This document shows, in pieces, positions 25,764-34,399 of a stretch of 64,000 bases of DNA. The stretch spans positions 124,001 to 188,000 of the forward strand of contig NZ_JANUCA010000002.1 of assembly GCF_024807145.1 (NCBI RefSeq), read 5' to 3'. This DNA is from Microbacterium sp. AK031 (GTDB taxonomy: Bacteria; Actinomycetota; Actinomycetes; Actinomycetales; Microbacteriaceae). Within the stretch, counting starts at the first letter, position 1, and every line of letters starts with the position of its first letter. Made by a program: the position numbers and the translations under genes. The notes below the pieces were generated by a model. It did not search any database. It saw only the letters and a program-made list of their open reading frames with translations, and was not told where the DNA came from.

Positions 25764-25776
25764 AACCGGACCGGTT
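25764..25776. terminator. Short hairpin between convergent ABC-F and HNH genes
   Basis: AACCGG-a-CCGGTT, six pairs around one base, lies in the 95-bp gap between the ABC-F stop and the HNH gene end. A minimal loop makes it weak; terminator function is tentative. Confidence 0.3.
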
Positions 25777-25789
25777 GTCGACCGTTTCG

Positions 25790-27105
25790 TCAGAACGGCG
25801 GCTCGAATGGCGTCCGGTCGGCGACGTCTTCGAAGGTGACATAAGTGGCGACGCCCGGCGGGCGATCGACGTAGCTTCTGCCGGTGGGGCTGGTCCATTC
25901 CAATACCCCACCGCCGAGTTGTCGCACCTTCCATGGAGTCTGGTGCTTGGTCACATGATGTCGGCGGCAGAAATCGGCGAGGTTGGCAAGCGTCGTCGCA
26001 CCTCCGTGCGCGCGATCGATCGTGTGGTCGTCATCGCAGAGCCTCGCCAGCAACCTGCATCCCGGGAATCTGCACCGTCTGTCCCGGGCCCGCAGGTACC
26101 GCCGCATCTCTGCCGAGGGGCGATATCTGTCCACTCCGAGCACCATTCCAGACACCGGGTGCGTGAAGACCCTGTCGAATCCGGGTGCATTGCCGGTCAG
26201 GATCCGAGCTGTTGCGGGGTCGACCGGCCCGACGCCCTCCAGATGCGCGGGAGAGGCGATCTCATCAGGGTCGGTCAACGACAGCACCGGGACCGTGATG
26301 TCAACGTGCGCGCGGATCTCACCCAGCAGCCCGTCGTCGGTCTCATGGCCGGTCGGCGTACCGGTGAGGATCAGATCGGCCAGCAGGTCGAACCGCAGCT
26401 GATTCAACGTCCGCTCATCTGCGAAGTCATCCGCCGCAGCACCCACCGAAGCGCCACCGGTCCGTTTCGCGGCCCGTGCGTTCTCGGCCTTCACCTTCAG
26501 CCCATCTGGGTCGCCCTATCGTGCGTGCCGTTGATGATCGCGCTCGGCCCGAACAACACGAGTTCGCCCATGCCGTCGTCGCGGCCTTTCACCCACGTTC
26601 CGCGCTTCTCCCGCGCTTCGCGGTGTCGCTCGGTGAACGATGTCTCCCGAAACCGCTCCGCCGTCTGAGCGGCGAACGGACGCAACCGGTTCGGGGTCTC
26701 CGCCTCGGCACGCGCGACCACGATCGCTTCGTAGCGGGCTCTGCTCTCAGCATCCTCGATCTGATCCCCGGCATCCATGATGACCCGCACGTGAGCCTGC
26801 GAGATGCGACCGTCGCCGAATGAAGCGGCCGTCGCGGGAAATCGCTCCGAGAGTCGCGAAGCGGTGCCCATGTGGGACTCGATCGTACGATCACTCAGCC
26901 GCAGGGCGGCGGCGATCTCGGTGGCCACCGCGCGCTGTGACATCTCACGCGATTCGATAGAATCGAACGGCTCATCATCGGCGATGCGCGAAGCAGTCGC
27001 CAACAGCGCCGACTTCGTCGCCATCAGCTGGTTGATCGTCTGGTCCACCGAGGAGAGGGTGGTGACGACATCGTCCAGCAGCGCATTCAACACCGGAGAA
27101 CTCAT
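25790..27105 (-). pseudogene. DUF222/HNH endonuclease, broken by one frameshift
   Basis: Two abutting frames form one DUF222-HNH protein of about 438 residues. The 5' part (27105-26497) carries DUF222 up to THDRATQMG then TGA. The 3' part (from 26494) continues with the AENARAAKR region and the HNH core CRFPGCRLLARLCDDDHTIDRAHGGATTLANLADFC. One base restored near 26499-26501 joins them. These genes are multicopy in actinobacteria and resemble group-I-intron/homing-type nucleases. It may be a true pseudogene or an assembly error. Confidence 0.85.
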
Positions 27106-27338
27106 CGTCGAACTCTTCGTATGTTCATTGAACTACTACCCTCCGACATTCCGTCATCACGATCGGCAATGTGCGAGTCCAGCCCGATGATGGTCGCACC
27201 ATCGAGGTGCAGAGTTGCGTTCGATTGCGACCACATTCCCGCCGATGTCAGCGCAGCGGACAGCGGTTCTGAAAGATCATGATTGCCGGCCCCCACCAGT
27301 ACTGGCAAGTCGGGCGGAAGGCGCGCGAAGAAACTCCC
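27102..27338 (-). pseudogene. Calcineurin-like metallophosphoesterase fragment
   Basis: The minus strand reads FFARLPPDLPVLVGAGNHDLSE followed by ATIIGLDSHI, the GNHD metal-binding core of calcineurin-like phosphoesterases, over only about 60 recognisable residues. A TAG lies just upstream (27341-27339), and after GLDSHIADRDDG the sequence turns into an unrelated basic tail that ends at the HNH start (ATGA). Both ends of the enzyme are missing, so it is a remnant. Confidence 0.55.
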
Positions 27339-27351
27339 CTACTCTCGCGCA

Positions 27352-27756
27352 CTATTCACACTCGCGCATCGCGCGTTCGTCGTCTCCGCAGCCGATCAGC
27401 CAGCGGATTCCGAATCGGTCGACTACTTGTCCGACGTATGCGCCCCAGCTCCGCTCTTGAAGCGGATCAAGGACGCGACCGCTCTGAGCGTGTGCGTCGA
27501 ACCGGCGAGTGAGCGTAGGGCCGTCGGCCGTTCCGAGGAGCGCGATACTGACTCCGACCATCGATACGGTCTCCTCTCCGTCGGTGGCGTAGAGGAGACC
27601 GGCCCTGAGAGAACGCCATGTGCAATCGCATCAGCAGGTTCGTCGGTGCGACCGAACTCCTGGAAGGTATGCAACGAGAGCCTTCCTCCGAAGCTGTGGT
27701 GATAGTACTCGAGGGCCGAGGCTGAGTTGCTGGGAAACCAGAGATTGTGTAGTCAT
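27352..27756 (-). pseudogene. VOC/PhnB-like glyoxalase-fold gene with two frameshifts, end of ECF42 operon
   Basis: The ATG at 27756 overlaps the upstream YCII stop (ATGA). Reading gives MTTQ, then (frameshift near 27743) LWFPSNSASALEYYHHSFGG and EFGRTDEPADAIAHGVLSG, then (frameshift near 27602) LLYATDGEETVSMVGVSIAL and GAYVGQVVDRFGIRWLIG to the stop at 27352. Together these make a complete PhnB-like VOC protein of about 134 residues, often the partner of ECF42/DGPF clusters. Two independent shifts argue for real decay, though sequencing error cannot be excluded. Confidence 0.8.
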
Positions 27757-28154
27757 CGTTCACTTCGAGCAGATGCATTTGTCGAAGATCCGGCGTCGAC
27801 GGGCTCATGCTCCGCCACTTCACCACCGCTGTGCACAGGACGTATCTCCACACCTCCGCCGGAGATCAGGGCCGGGTCCCTGCTGGCGAGTGCGGCCGCC
27901 TCATCGAGGCTTGCGGCATTCAGGATGTACATGCCGGCGACGACGTCGCCGTTCGCGTTGTACGGGCCATCTGTTGCGCCGTGTGCGCGAAGTGTGCGGG
28001 CGTAGTCGCGCGGAGTGAATGCGTACGCGCTGTGCAGTTTTCCCGTGGCGACCATTGAGTCATAGTGATCATCGCAGTCGCGTAGCTGCTCTTTCGTCGC
28101 TTCGGGCGCGTGCGCTGAGTCGTTCGCGTAAATGAGAACGGCGTATTGAGGCAT
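27753..28154 (-). CDS. YCII/DGPF-family protein
   Basis: 133 residues from the ATG at 28154 (MPQYAVLIY). The YCII-related fold is seen in YAVLIYANDSAHAPE, LHSAYAFTPRDYARTLR, the DGPYN loop (in place of DGPF), and VVAGMYILNAASLDEAAALA. DGPF proteins lie beside ECF42 sigma factors and may act in a redox or dioxygenase-like process. It is 44 bp after the second YCII gene and overlaps the VOC pseudogene by 4 bp, so all form one operon. Confidence 0.82.
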   Translation of the reverse strand: MPQYAVLIYANDSAHAPEATKEQLRDCDDHYDSMVATGKLHSAYAFTPRDYARTLRAHGATDGPYNANGDVVAGMYILNAASLDEAAALASRDPALISGGGVEIRPVHSGGEVAEHEPVDAGSSTNASARSER

Positions 28155-28198
28155 GTTCGTCTCGTTTCTTGTTGCTGGTTGAGAGGGGGCGGGTGGGC

Positions 28199-28555
28199 TT
28201 ATTTCTCGTCCCAAGGGAGCTTCACGACGGGGAGGATGTATATCCGTCCGATTGTGGCTGTGGGGTGCTTAGCCATGTATGTCGCCGCCTCTTCGGTCGA
28301 GTCGGCGGTGATGATGTCGTAGCCGGCGAACCACTCTTTGAGCTCGGGGAACGGCCCGTCGGTGACGAGCACTTGTTCGTTTCGAACAGCCACAGACTTG
28401 GCCTGCTCGGGGCCTGCAACGGGGGCGCCGTCGTGCAGTCGCGCGGCAGTTTGGCCTTCCTCGGCCCATTTCCCGAGCAATCGCTGATCTTCGGTCTGGG
28501 ACAGGGGCTTTCCCGTTGAGTCGGTCATGTGGATGACCAGATACTCACTGCTCAT
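28199..28555 (-). CDS. DGPF-domain (YciI-like) protein
   Basis: 118 residues. The defining loop VTDGPFPELKEWFAGYDII is intact (about 66-84), preceded by a YLVIHMTD strand and followed by a ferredoxin-like C-terminal strand IGRIYILPVV. Its ATG overlaps the sigma factor stop (ATGA), giving translational coupling to the ECF42 factor. The molecular activity of DGPF proteins is unknown. Confidence 0.88.
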   Translation of the reverse strand: MSSEYLVIHMTDSTGKPLSQTEDQRLLGKWAEEGQTAARLHDGAPVAGPEQAKSVAVRNEQVLVTDGPFPELKEWFAGYDIITADSTEEAATYMAKHPTATIGRIYILPVVKLPWDEK

Positions 28556-29853
28556 TTGATGTCTCCATTCGTTGTGATATCCGGGTTCTCATACCCGGCT
28601 GGTACCGCTAGTTGATTCCGGCGACGGATGAGGTGCGTTCGTTCCGCGATGTTGTGGGCGAGATCGATGGCGACGCCGTAAGCCGCGCGCGCACGTTCGG
28701 ATTGGCCTGACGCGCGCAGCAACTCGGCGCGTGTCACGTGAAAGCCGTGAAAGCCGTCGAGGGCACCGCGGAGGCGCTCTACCATGGACAAGGCGACCAG
28801 CGGTGAGTCGAGTTCGCCGATTGCGATCGCCTTGTTCAAAGTGACGAGTGGACTTGGGTCGATGAGTTCCAATTGTTCGTAGAGCGAGACGATCCGCTCC
28901 CAGTTCGTGTCCCGGGGTTGCGGCGCTTCGACGTGAACCGCGTTGATCTCAGCCAAGAGCATGAACCGTCTGCGTGGAGTGGATCTGACCGTCGGCCAAC
29001 GGTCGCCGCCCAACAGGGAGAGTCCTTCGCTGATCAGCGCTCGATCCCACGATCCGCGGTCCTGCTCGTCCAGACGGATCAGCTCTCTCCCGTCGGCGCT
29101 GAGCCGGGCGTCCGCGCGCGCCTCCGAGAACAGCATGAGTGCCAGGAGCCCTGTTGCCTCGTGCTCTTTGGGCAGCAACTCCCGTACCAGTCGGGCGAGA
29201 CGGATGGCTTCGCCTGTGAGGTCTCGACGGAGAGGTGCCACATTCGGCCCGGATGCGAAGTAGCCCTCGTTGAACACGAGGTAGAGAACCGCGAGCACGC
29301 CGTCGATCCGCTCCAAAAGGTCACCAGCAGCGGGCATGCGGTACGGGATCTTTGACGCTTTGAGCTTCGCCTTGGCTCGAGTGATCCGCTGGCCCATGGT
29401 GCTCTCCTGAACCAGAAAAGCGTGCGCGATCTCGGATACTTTGAGGCCGCCCACCATACGCAACGTCAAGGCGACGCGTGCCTTCATTGTCAGGGCCGGG
29501 TGGCAACAGATGAACAGCAGTCGCAGGCGATCGTCCTCCACCGCGCCGACAGGCTCGGATGGAGTCGGATCGCAGAGGATGAGCGCCTCCAGATACTTTG
29601 ACTCTCGGTGCGCCTCACGCCGCAGCCGATCGATCATCTTTCGGTACGCGGTCGTTGTGATCCACCCACCAGGATTAGGCGGTGGACCGTCCACGGGCCA
29701 ATGCTCGACGGCAGAAGCGAACGCCTCCGCGGTCATCTCTTCCGCGAGGTCGAGGTCGCCGCATCGCCGTGCGAGTCCCGCAACGATGCGGGCCCATTCC
29801 TCGCGGTGGGTGCGCGCGACTACCTCGTGTATGAAGACCAAGCCGTCCCCCAT
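28552..29853 (-). CDS. ECF42-family RNA polymerase sigma factor with C-terminal extension
   Basis: 433 residues, long for an ECF factor. Sigma-2 spans about 5-80 (AEEMTAEAFASAVEHWP, GWITTTAYRKMIDRLRRE), sigma-4 about 110-165 (RVALTLRMVGGLKVSEIAHAFL, STMGQRITRAKAKL). The remaining about 260 residues form the helical TPR-like DUF6596 domain typical of ECF42. No anti-sigma gene is present; ECF42 factors are thought to be controlled through the extension. The ATG at 29853 has an AGGTGAG site; a GTG at 29862 lies in that site. It drives an operon with two DGPF/YCII genes. Confidence 0.92.
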   Translation of the reverse strand: MGDGLVFIHEVVARTHREEWARIVAGLARRCGDLDLAEEMTAEAFASAVEHWPVDGPPPNPGGWITTTAYRKMIDRLRREAHRESKYLEALILCDPTPSEPVGAVEDDRLRLLFICCHPALTMKARVALTLRMVGGLKVSEIAHAFLVQESTMGQRITRAKAKLKASKIPYRMPAAGDLLERIDGVLAVLYLVFNEGYFASGPNVAPLRRDLTGEAIRLARLVRELLPKEHEATGLLALMLFSEARADARLSADGRELIRLDEQDRGSWDRALISEGLSLLGGDRWPTVRSTPRRRFMLLAEINAVHVEAPQPRDTNWERIVSLYEQLELIDPSPLVTLNKAIAIGELDSPLVALSMVERLRGALDGFHGFHVTRAELLRASGQSERARAAYGVAIDLAHNIAERTHLIRRRNQLAVPAGYENPDITTNGDIK

Positions 29854-29931
29854 CAAACTCACCTCGCTACCGTGAATACTCAGCCGTCCGTTTTGTCTCG
29901 TGTGCGATCACATTTCGGTCTATCTGATGAT

Positions 29932-29960
29932 GCTACGAACGAGGCCCTCGAGATTCGACA
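29932..29960 (-). promoter_or_regulatory. Candidate ECF42-type autoregulated promoter
   Basis: On the minus strand TGTCGA (29960-29955) is followed after 17 bases by CGTAGC (29937-29932), about 80 bp before the sigma gene. TGTCGA is the -35 element reported for ECF42-dependent promoters, so the factor may transcribe its own operon. The -10 assignment is tentative. Confidence 0.5.
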
Positions 29961-30139
29961 CGTCGTCGATAGAACGTGCGCATCCACGACAAGAGCCGCC
30001 CCGGCTTCAGGCGTTCAGGTACCGGCGCCGTCGATCGCCTTCTGCCGTCGCATCGTTCCCCTTTGTGGGCGAGGTTCTTCTCGGCACGCCTCGTTTCCAT
30101 CCGGTACAGAAGTATCGCCATCATGGGATCGTTGTACAT
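29933..30139 (-). CDS. Small basic hypothetical protein upstream of ECF42
   Basis: 68 residues (MYNDPMMAILLYRMETRRAEKNL at its start, split here only as a landmark of helix-forming character). An AGGAAAGG sequence lies 8 bp before the ATG. The C-terminal half is Arg/Pro-rich and overlaps the predicted ECF42 promoter. The ribosome site and codon choice of the first half suggest a gene or a recently truncated one. No family recognised. Confidence 0.4.
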   Translation of the reverse strand: MYNDPMMAILLYRMETRRAEKNLAHKGERCDGRRRSTAPVPERLKPGRLLSWMRTFYRRRVESRGPRS

Positions 30140-30422
30140 CGGCAGTGCCTTTCCTGTCTCGGCGATGATGCGGATCGATCACTCGTCACATATGGACCAC
30201 GAACGACCCCACACCATTTCGACACTCGGTATGACGTTCCCACGCTGGCGGCACTCCCGCCACGATGAAGCCTCGCCAAGGAGCGGGCCGAAGATCCCGC
30301 CGAAATCCTCTACCGGATCCTGCTTACGCGGCGCGATCGCCGGCAGCTGGCCGCTTTCCTCGCCGAAACTCGCAGGCTCGGCGTGGGTGGAACTCCGGAG
30401 TGCTTCCTGCAAGTATCGGCGA
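30140..30422. other. Gap before the methyltransferase gene, no intact gene
   Basis: No convincing ORF. One plus-strand frame shows coding-like text (AEILYRILLTRRDRRQLAAF and ETRRLGVGGTPECF) across 30275-30420, but it is interrupted upstream by a stop and runs out of frame into the methyltransferase start. It may be the tail of a decayed gene; the family is not recognised. Confidence 0.35.
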
Positions 30423-31019
30423 GTGATCGAAGACGCGAGAGATCTGTGGGACCGAGAGGCAGAGACGTTCGATCAGGCCGCCGATCATGGTCTCCGAGAT
30501 CCGGTGGTTCGCCGCGCGTGGGCCGATCTGCTACTCCCGTTGATCGGGGAACCCGGCCGTCGCGTTGCAGACTTGGGGTGCGGCACGGGAACGCTGTCCG
30601 CTCTTCTCGCGGTAGAGGGGCAGCATCTCGTGCACGGAGTGGACTTCTCGACGGAGATGATCCGGCGGGCTCGAGAGAAGGCGGCCAAGGTCGTACCGCG
30701 TCCGGTCTTCTCAGTGGCGGATGCCTCGGAGCCGCCACTACCTCCGGCTTCATTCGAAGTGGTTCTCTGCCGCCACGTCTTGTGGGCGATGCGCGACCCT
30801 TCCGAAACACTGCAGAGATGGATCGAGCTGCTGGCTCCGGGCGGCGTGCTCGTCCTGATCGAAGGCAAGTGGAGCAATGGTGTGGGTCTGAAGGCCTCCG
30901 AGTGTGCCCGACTCGTCGGGAGTCTTCGGGCCGACGTTCAACTGCAGATGCTGGACGACGACGTGTACTGGGGCGGCCGAACCGATGACGAGCGATATCT
31001 GATTCTCAGCGCGAGCTGA
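30423..31019 (+). CDS. Class I SAM-dependent methyltransferase
   Basis: 198 residues from the GTG at 30423. Motif I is VADLGCGTGTLSALLA (about 48-63), then the acidic motif II region HGVDFSTEM, motif III SVADASEPPLPPASFEVVLCRHVLWAM and LLAPGGVLVLIEGKW. This is the Methyltransf_11/25 group of small-molecule methyltransferases; the substrate is unknown. The long open frame upstream is not protein-like. It ends convergent with a degraded stretch. Confidence 0.82.
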   Translation: MIEDARDLWDREAETFDQAADHGLRDPVVRRAWADLLLPLIGEPGRRVADLGCGTGTLSALLAVEGQHLVHGVDFSTEMIRRAREKAAKVVPRPVFSVADASEPPLPPASFEVVLCRHVLWAMRDPSETLQRWIELLAPGGVLVLIEGKWSNGVGLKASECARLVGSLRADVQLQMLDDDVYWGGRTDDERYLILSAS

Positions 31020-31224
31020 CTGCTCGGCATGCCGCCCCAAGCTCTCCCTGCTGAAAACGATTGTTTACGGTGGATCGAGCAAAGCTCGTGACGATGCTGT
31101 CGAGTGCGATGGCCAGCGCCGAAATGCGGAGGATCTCGGTGCGCTGGACGATGGTCGGTGGGCGATGAGCGGACACGATCGAGCGCAGCGCGAAGGCGTG
31201 GTCGCGTTCTTCCGCAATCCTCAC
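31006..31224 (-). CDS. Short hypothetical ORF, possibly the 3' end of a decayed gene
   Basis: 72 codons with GC-rich third positions, helical and hydrophobic in the middle (ILRISALAIALDSIVTSFA). It starts at a GTG overlapping the stop of the alpha/beta-hydrolase remnant (GTGA) and ends overlapping the methyltransferase stop. No family is recognised. Confidence 0.25.
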   Translation of the reverse strand: MRIAEERDHAFALRSIVSAHRPPTIVQRTEILRISALAIALDSIVTSFARSTVNNRFQQGELGAACRAVSSR

Positions 31225-31593
31225 TTTCGTCGTGCTGTGTGCTTGGTGCCGTTCGCCGCGATCGGCGACGTCCCCGGGAGCACCAGGGTAGGGATCACGT
31301 TCAGCAGGGCCAGGAGGATCTCGCCCTCGGCCGGGATGAATGCGTCGACGTACGAGAGGCTCTTCACGTCAGTCGCTGAGCGCGGCCTCACTGATGACGG
31401 CTCCGCCGTAGGAGTGGCCGACCATCACGACGCGTCCGGTGGTGCGGGCCACGAGATGATGCAGGCTGTCCGCAGCGGAGGTTTCGGCGACGTGGCACTC
31501 GTCGGCGCACTCGTCCTCGAGCCGAACGGTACGCTGAGCGTGATCGGCAAAGACTCGGTCGGAACGGGCGCCGCGCTGACCCAGGAGGTCCAT
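31221..31593 (-). pseudogene. Alpha/beta-hydrolase remnant with a frameshift
   Basis: The minus strand reads TGRVVMVGHSYGGAVISEAALSD, with the nucleophile elbow GHSYGG, then TGA. Shifted by one frame it goes on as VKSLSYVDAFIPAEGEILLALL, the expected next strand and loop of this hydrolase family, before a stop at 31221. The N-terminal strands before TTGR are scrambled and the C-terminal catalytic Asp/His are absent, so it is a broken fragment. It adds to the decay seen from 25.8 kb. Confidence 0.7.
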
Positions 31594-31609
31594 CCCTGAT
31601 GCTGCGAAG

Positions 31610-32710
31610 CTAGGGCCGCCGCCGGTTCAACCCGCGCGAAACCTTCTCCAGGAACCGCCTGCTGCGCTTGAAGAGCGTGTCCGACCTCGGCACGAGCGTT
31701 TCCCCCCGCCGCAATCGAATGCCGCGCTCCTCAGTGATCTTCTGGGAGCGTGCTGCCCTCTCGCTCACAGTGGTGTCTCGTGGAGAGCGCTGCAGCTGCG
31801 ACTCTGCCTTCTGCCCCGCTTGCAGCTGTCTTCCGCGCTCCAGTTCAGCGTTGAACTCGGCGCCGAAGAGTAACGCCAGATTGATGAGGAACAACCAGAG
31901 CAGGAAGATGATCACTCCGGCAAACGTGCCGAAGGTTCTGTTGTAGTCGGCGAAGTTCGACACGTAGGCGATGAAGCCTGCGGATGAGATGGCGAGCATG
32001 GCGACAGCGAGTACGGCGCCGATGCTCAGCCACCGCAGCGGCGGCTGTTTCAGATTCGACGTGCCCTTGTACAGCAACGTGATCATCGAGACGACTGCGG
32101 CCGTGAGCATCGGCCACTTCAAGACGTCCCAGGTGGTCAGAGCGGCGTCGCCTATGTTGAGCGCACCGCCGACGACACGCGACACCGGCCCCGACAACAC
32201 GACGACGGCCACAACGATCAAAACGAGAAGCAGCAAGATGATCGTGACGCCGAGCTGAGCGGGCTTGCGCTTCCAGTATGGCCGCCCCTCATCAACGCCA
32301 TAGATCCGATTGAGAACGCGGCCGAACGCACCCACATAGAGCGAAGCTGACCATACCGCCGTCACGATCGCCACGATCAGAGTAAGACCGGCGGTTGAAG
32401 CTCCGGCAGCCTCGGCCAACGGGGCCCGAAGAGTGTCGGTCACGGCCCGCGGAGCGACCTCATCCAGCAGCGAAAGCAGACGATCGAGGACTCTCTCACT
32501 GTCGGCGAGTATCCCGATCGATGCCACGATCGCCAGCCCGGCCGGGAAGATCGATAGCACCCCGAAGAATGTCAACGCTCCCGCACCATCGACACACCCG
32601 TCCTTCGCAAACTCCTGCAGCGTGCGGCGACACGCGTACACCCACGTCTGCTTGCGAAGTTGTGTCGGATTTGAAACCTTGTTCAGATTGGTCGACGCAC
32701 CGTTCGGCAT
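31610..32710 (-). CDS. YihY/BrkB family inner membrane protein
   Basis: 366 residues from the ATG at 32710. Six membrane segments lie between about residues 40 and 290 (GALTFFGVLSIFPAGLAIVA, SLYVGAFGRVLNRIYGVDEGRPYW, FAGVIIFLLWLFLINLALLFGAEFNAE), the YihY signature. The C-terminal 75 residues are a charged Arg/Glu/Ser tail ending in a basic patch. The family includes BrkB-named proteins, but a transport or RNase BN role is not established. Confidence 0.9.
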   Translation of the reverse strand: MPNGASTNLNKVSNPTQLRKQTWVYACRRTLQEFAKDGCVDGAGALTFFGVLSIFPAGLAIVASIGILADSERVLDRLLSLLDEVAPRAVTDTLRAPLAEAAGASTAGLTLIVAIVTAVWSASLYVGAFGRVLNRIYGVDEGRPYWKRKPAQLGVTIILLLLVLIVVAVVVLSGPVSRVVGGALNIGDAALTTWDVLKWPMLTAAVVSMITLLYKGTSNLKQPPLRWLSIGAVLAVAMLAISSAGFIAYVSNFADYNRTFGTFAGVIIFLLWLFLINLALLFGAEFNAELERGRQLQAGQKAESQLQRSPRDTTVSERAARSQKITEERGIRLRRGETLVPRSDTLFKRSRRFLEKVSRGLNRRRP

Positions 32711-33082
32711 GCACTCCACGGTACGCGGACCAGGCTCCGCACTGAATACGACCTGCACAGATGCATCCATGGAAGATTGGGGGTGTGACGCGCATTGCAA
32801 CCCCATCGGGTCGGCGAACGGCGAGGCGTATGGTGAGCGCATGACTCTCGCCCAGACTCCTCTCGATGTCGACGGACGCGTTCATCTCCGGAGACTCTCT
32901 TCCCCGTTCGTGTATCTGATCGAGCGAAGATCACGCATGGAAGGTGGTGTCGTGCGTCTCCCGGCCGTCGAATTCTCATTGAATGCGCTGATCGCCCGCG
33001 CCTCGCGCAGGAACTCGTCGGCCCGGGGCGGATGCCGCAGGAAGCCACGCCCCTCAGCGCGTCCCCGCGGCGGGGTGACCCC
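32711..33082. other. Intergenic region between divergent YihY and DUF2254 genes
   Basis: 370 bp without a convincing gene. A plus-strand frame from 32841 (MTLAQTPLDVDG) and a short AQELVGPGRMPQ stretch just before DUF2254 look coding but lead to no recognised domain. The latter resembles nitroreductase C-termini and may be a remnant. The promoters of both neighbours must lie here. Confidence 0.35.
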
Positions 33083-34324
33083 GTGACAAGCAACATCCGG
33101 GTTCTCCTTCGTCGGCTGGGAAAGAAAGTCTGGGCGCGAGCCGCTCTGGTCACCGCGGTCTCGATCGTCTTCGTACTCGCTGCCGGGTGGGTGGGAACGC
33201 TGTTCCCCTTCATGTTGGTGATCGATCTCGGACAGGACTCAGTCGGCTCAATCCTGCAGATCATCGCAACCTCCATGCTCGCGGTGACGACGTTCTCAAT
33301 CACCGCGATGGTCACCGCGTATTCCTCCGCCACGACCACCGCGACACCTCGGGCGACCCAACTCCTCGTCGAAGACCCCACCTCGCAGAACGCTCTTTCT
33401 ACGTTCGTCGGCGGTTTCACGTTCTCCCTCGTAGGCATCATCGCCCTATCGACGGGATACTACGGCGACCAAGGACGAACCATCCTGTTCCTCGGCACGC
33501 TGATCATGGTCGCCATCATCGTCGTCACGCTCTTGCGGTGGATTGCACACCTCTCCACCTTCGGGCGCATGGCCGACATCATCGACCGCGTCGAAGCAGC
33601 GGCATCGACCACGCTGAACGCCTATGCCGCTTCTCCCTCACTAGGGGCTCGGACATCCGACTCCAAGGAGATCATCGGTGAATCTGTTCCGTCGCACGAG
33701 TCCGGCTACGTCACTTTCGTCGATGTCGCCGCTCTCGAGCGCATCGCTTCCCGACTCGACTGCGACATCCACGTGCTCGCCCTCGCGGGCCGATACGCCG
33801 ACACAATGTCGCCACTCGCCGTCATCCGCTCGGCGACAGCCCTGGACAGCGAGACGCGGAAGGCAGTCGTGGGCACCTTCCGCATCGAAGCCCACCGCAC
33901 CTACGAACAAGATCCACGCCTCGGCATGATCGCTCTCGCTGAGATCGGTAGCCGAGCTCTGTCGCCGTCGACCAATGACCCCGGCACCGCGATCGAGATC
34001 CTCAGCGTTCTGCAGCGCATTCTGTCGAAGGCGCTGCAGACCGACCCAGACGCAGCCGTGAAGTATCCGCATATCTGGATCAGACCCGTCGCACTCAGCG
34101 ATCTCATCGTTGACGCGTTCCGGCCCATCTCGCGAGACGGGGCGGGGATCATCGAAGTGCAGATCCGACTACAGAAGTGCCTCGCTTCGCTCGCTGCTAC
34201 GGCACCCCAACACGCGCACCTCTTCGCGATGGCAGCAGACCGGGCGCACAGCCAGACCCTTCACGCACTCTCCGACGAAGAGCGGCGAGAACTCGATGGG
34301 CTGCGGCGAACCCTGTGGCACTGA
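33083..34324 (+). CDS. DUF2254 domain membrane protein
   Basis: 413 residues from the GTG at 33083; an ATG at 33032 would add 17 residues in an atypical Pro/Arg stretch. Four membrane segments (about 17-175) include the family-typical ILQIIATSMLAVTTFSITAM and LVGIIALSTGYYG, followed by a large cytoplasmic domain with GYVTFVDVAAL, GMIALAEIGSRALSPSTNDPGTA and a helical C-terminus. DUF2254 is widespread in bacteria; its function is unknown. Confidence 0.85.
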   Translation: MTSNIRVLLRRLGKKVWARAALVTAVSIVFVLAAGWVGTLFPFMLVIDLGQDSVGSILQIIATSMLAVTTFSITAMVTAYSSATTTATPRATQLLVEDPTSQNALSTFVGGFTFSLVGIIALSTGYYGDQGRTILFLGTLIMVAIIVVTLLRWIAHLSTFGRMADIIDRVEAAASTTLNAYAASPSLGARTSDSKEIIGESVPSHESGYVTFVDVAALERIASRLDCDIHVLALAGRYADTMSPLAVIRSATALDSETRKAVVGTFRIEAHRTYEQDPRLGMIALAEIGSRALSPSTNDPGTAIEILSVLQRILSKALQTDPDAAVKYPHIWIRPVALSDLIVDAFRPISRDGAGIIEVQIRLQKCLASLAATAPQHAHLFAMAADRAHSQTLHALSDEERRELDGLRRTLWH

Positions 34325-34399
34325 CCAGGCCACTGTCGATCTGCGAGGTCCGAGATGAGGAGACAGCCCGATGTCCCACCCACAGACGATGATGGAGGG

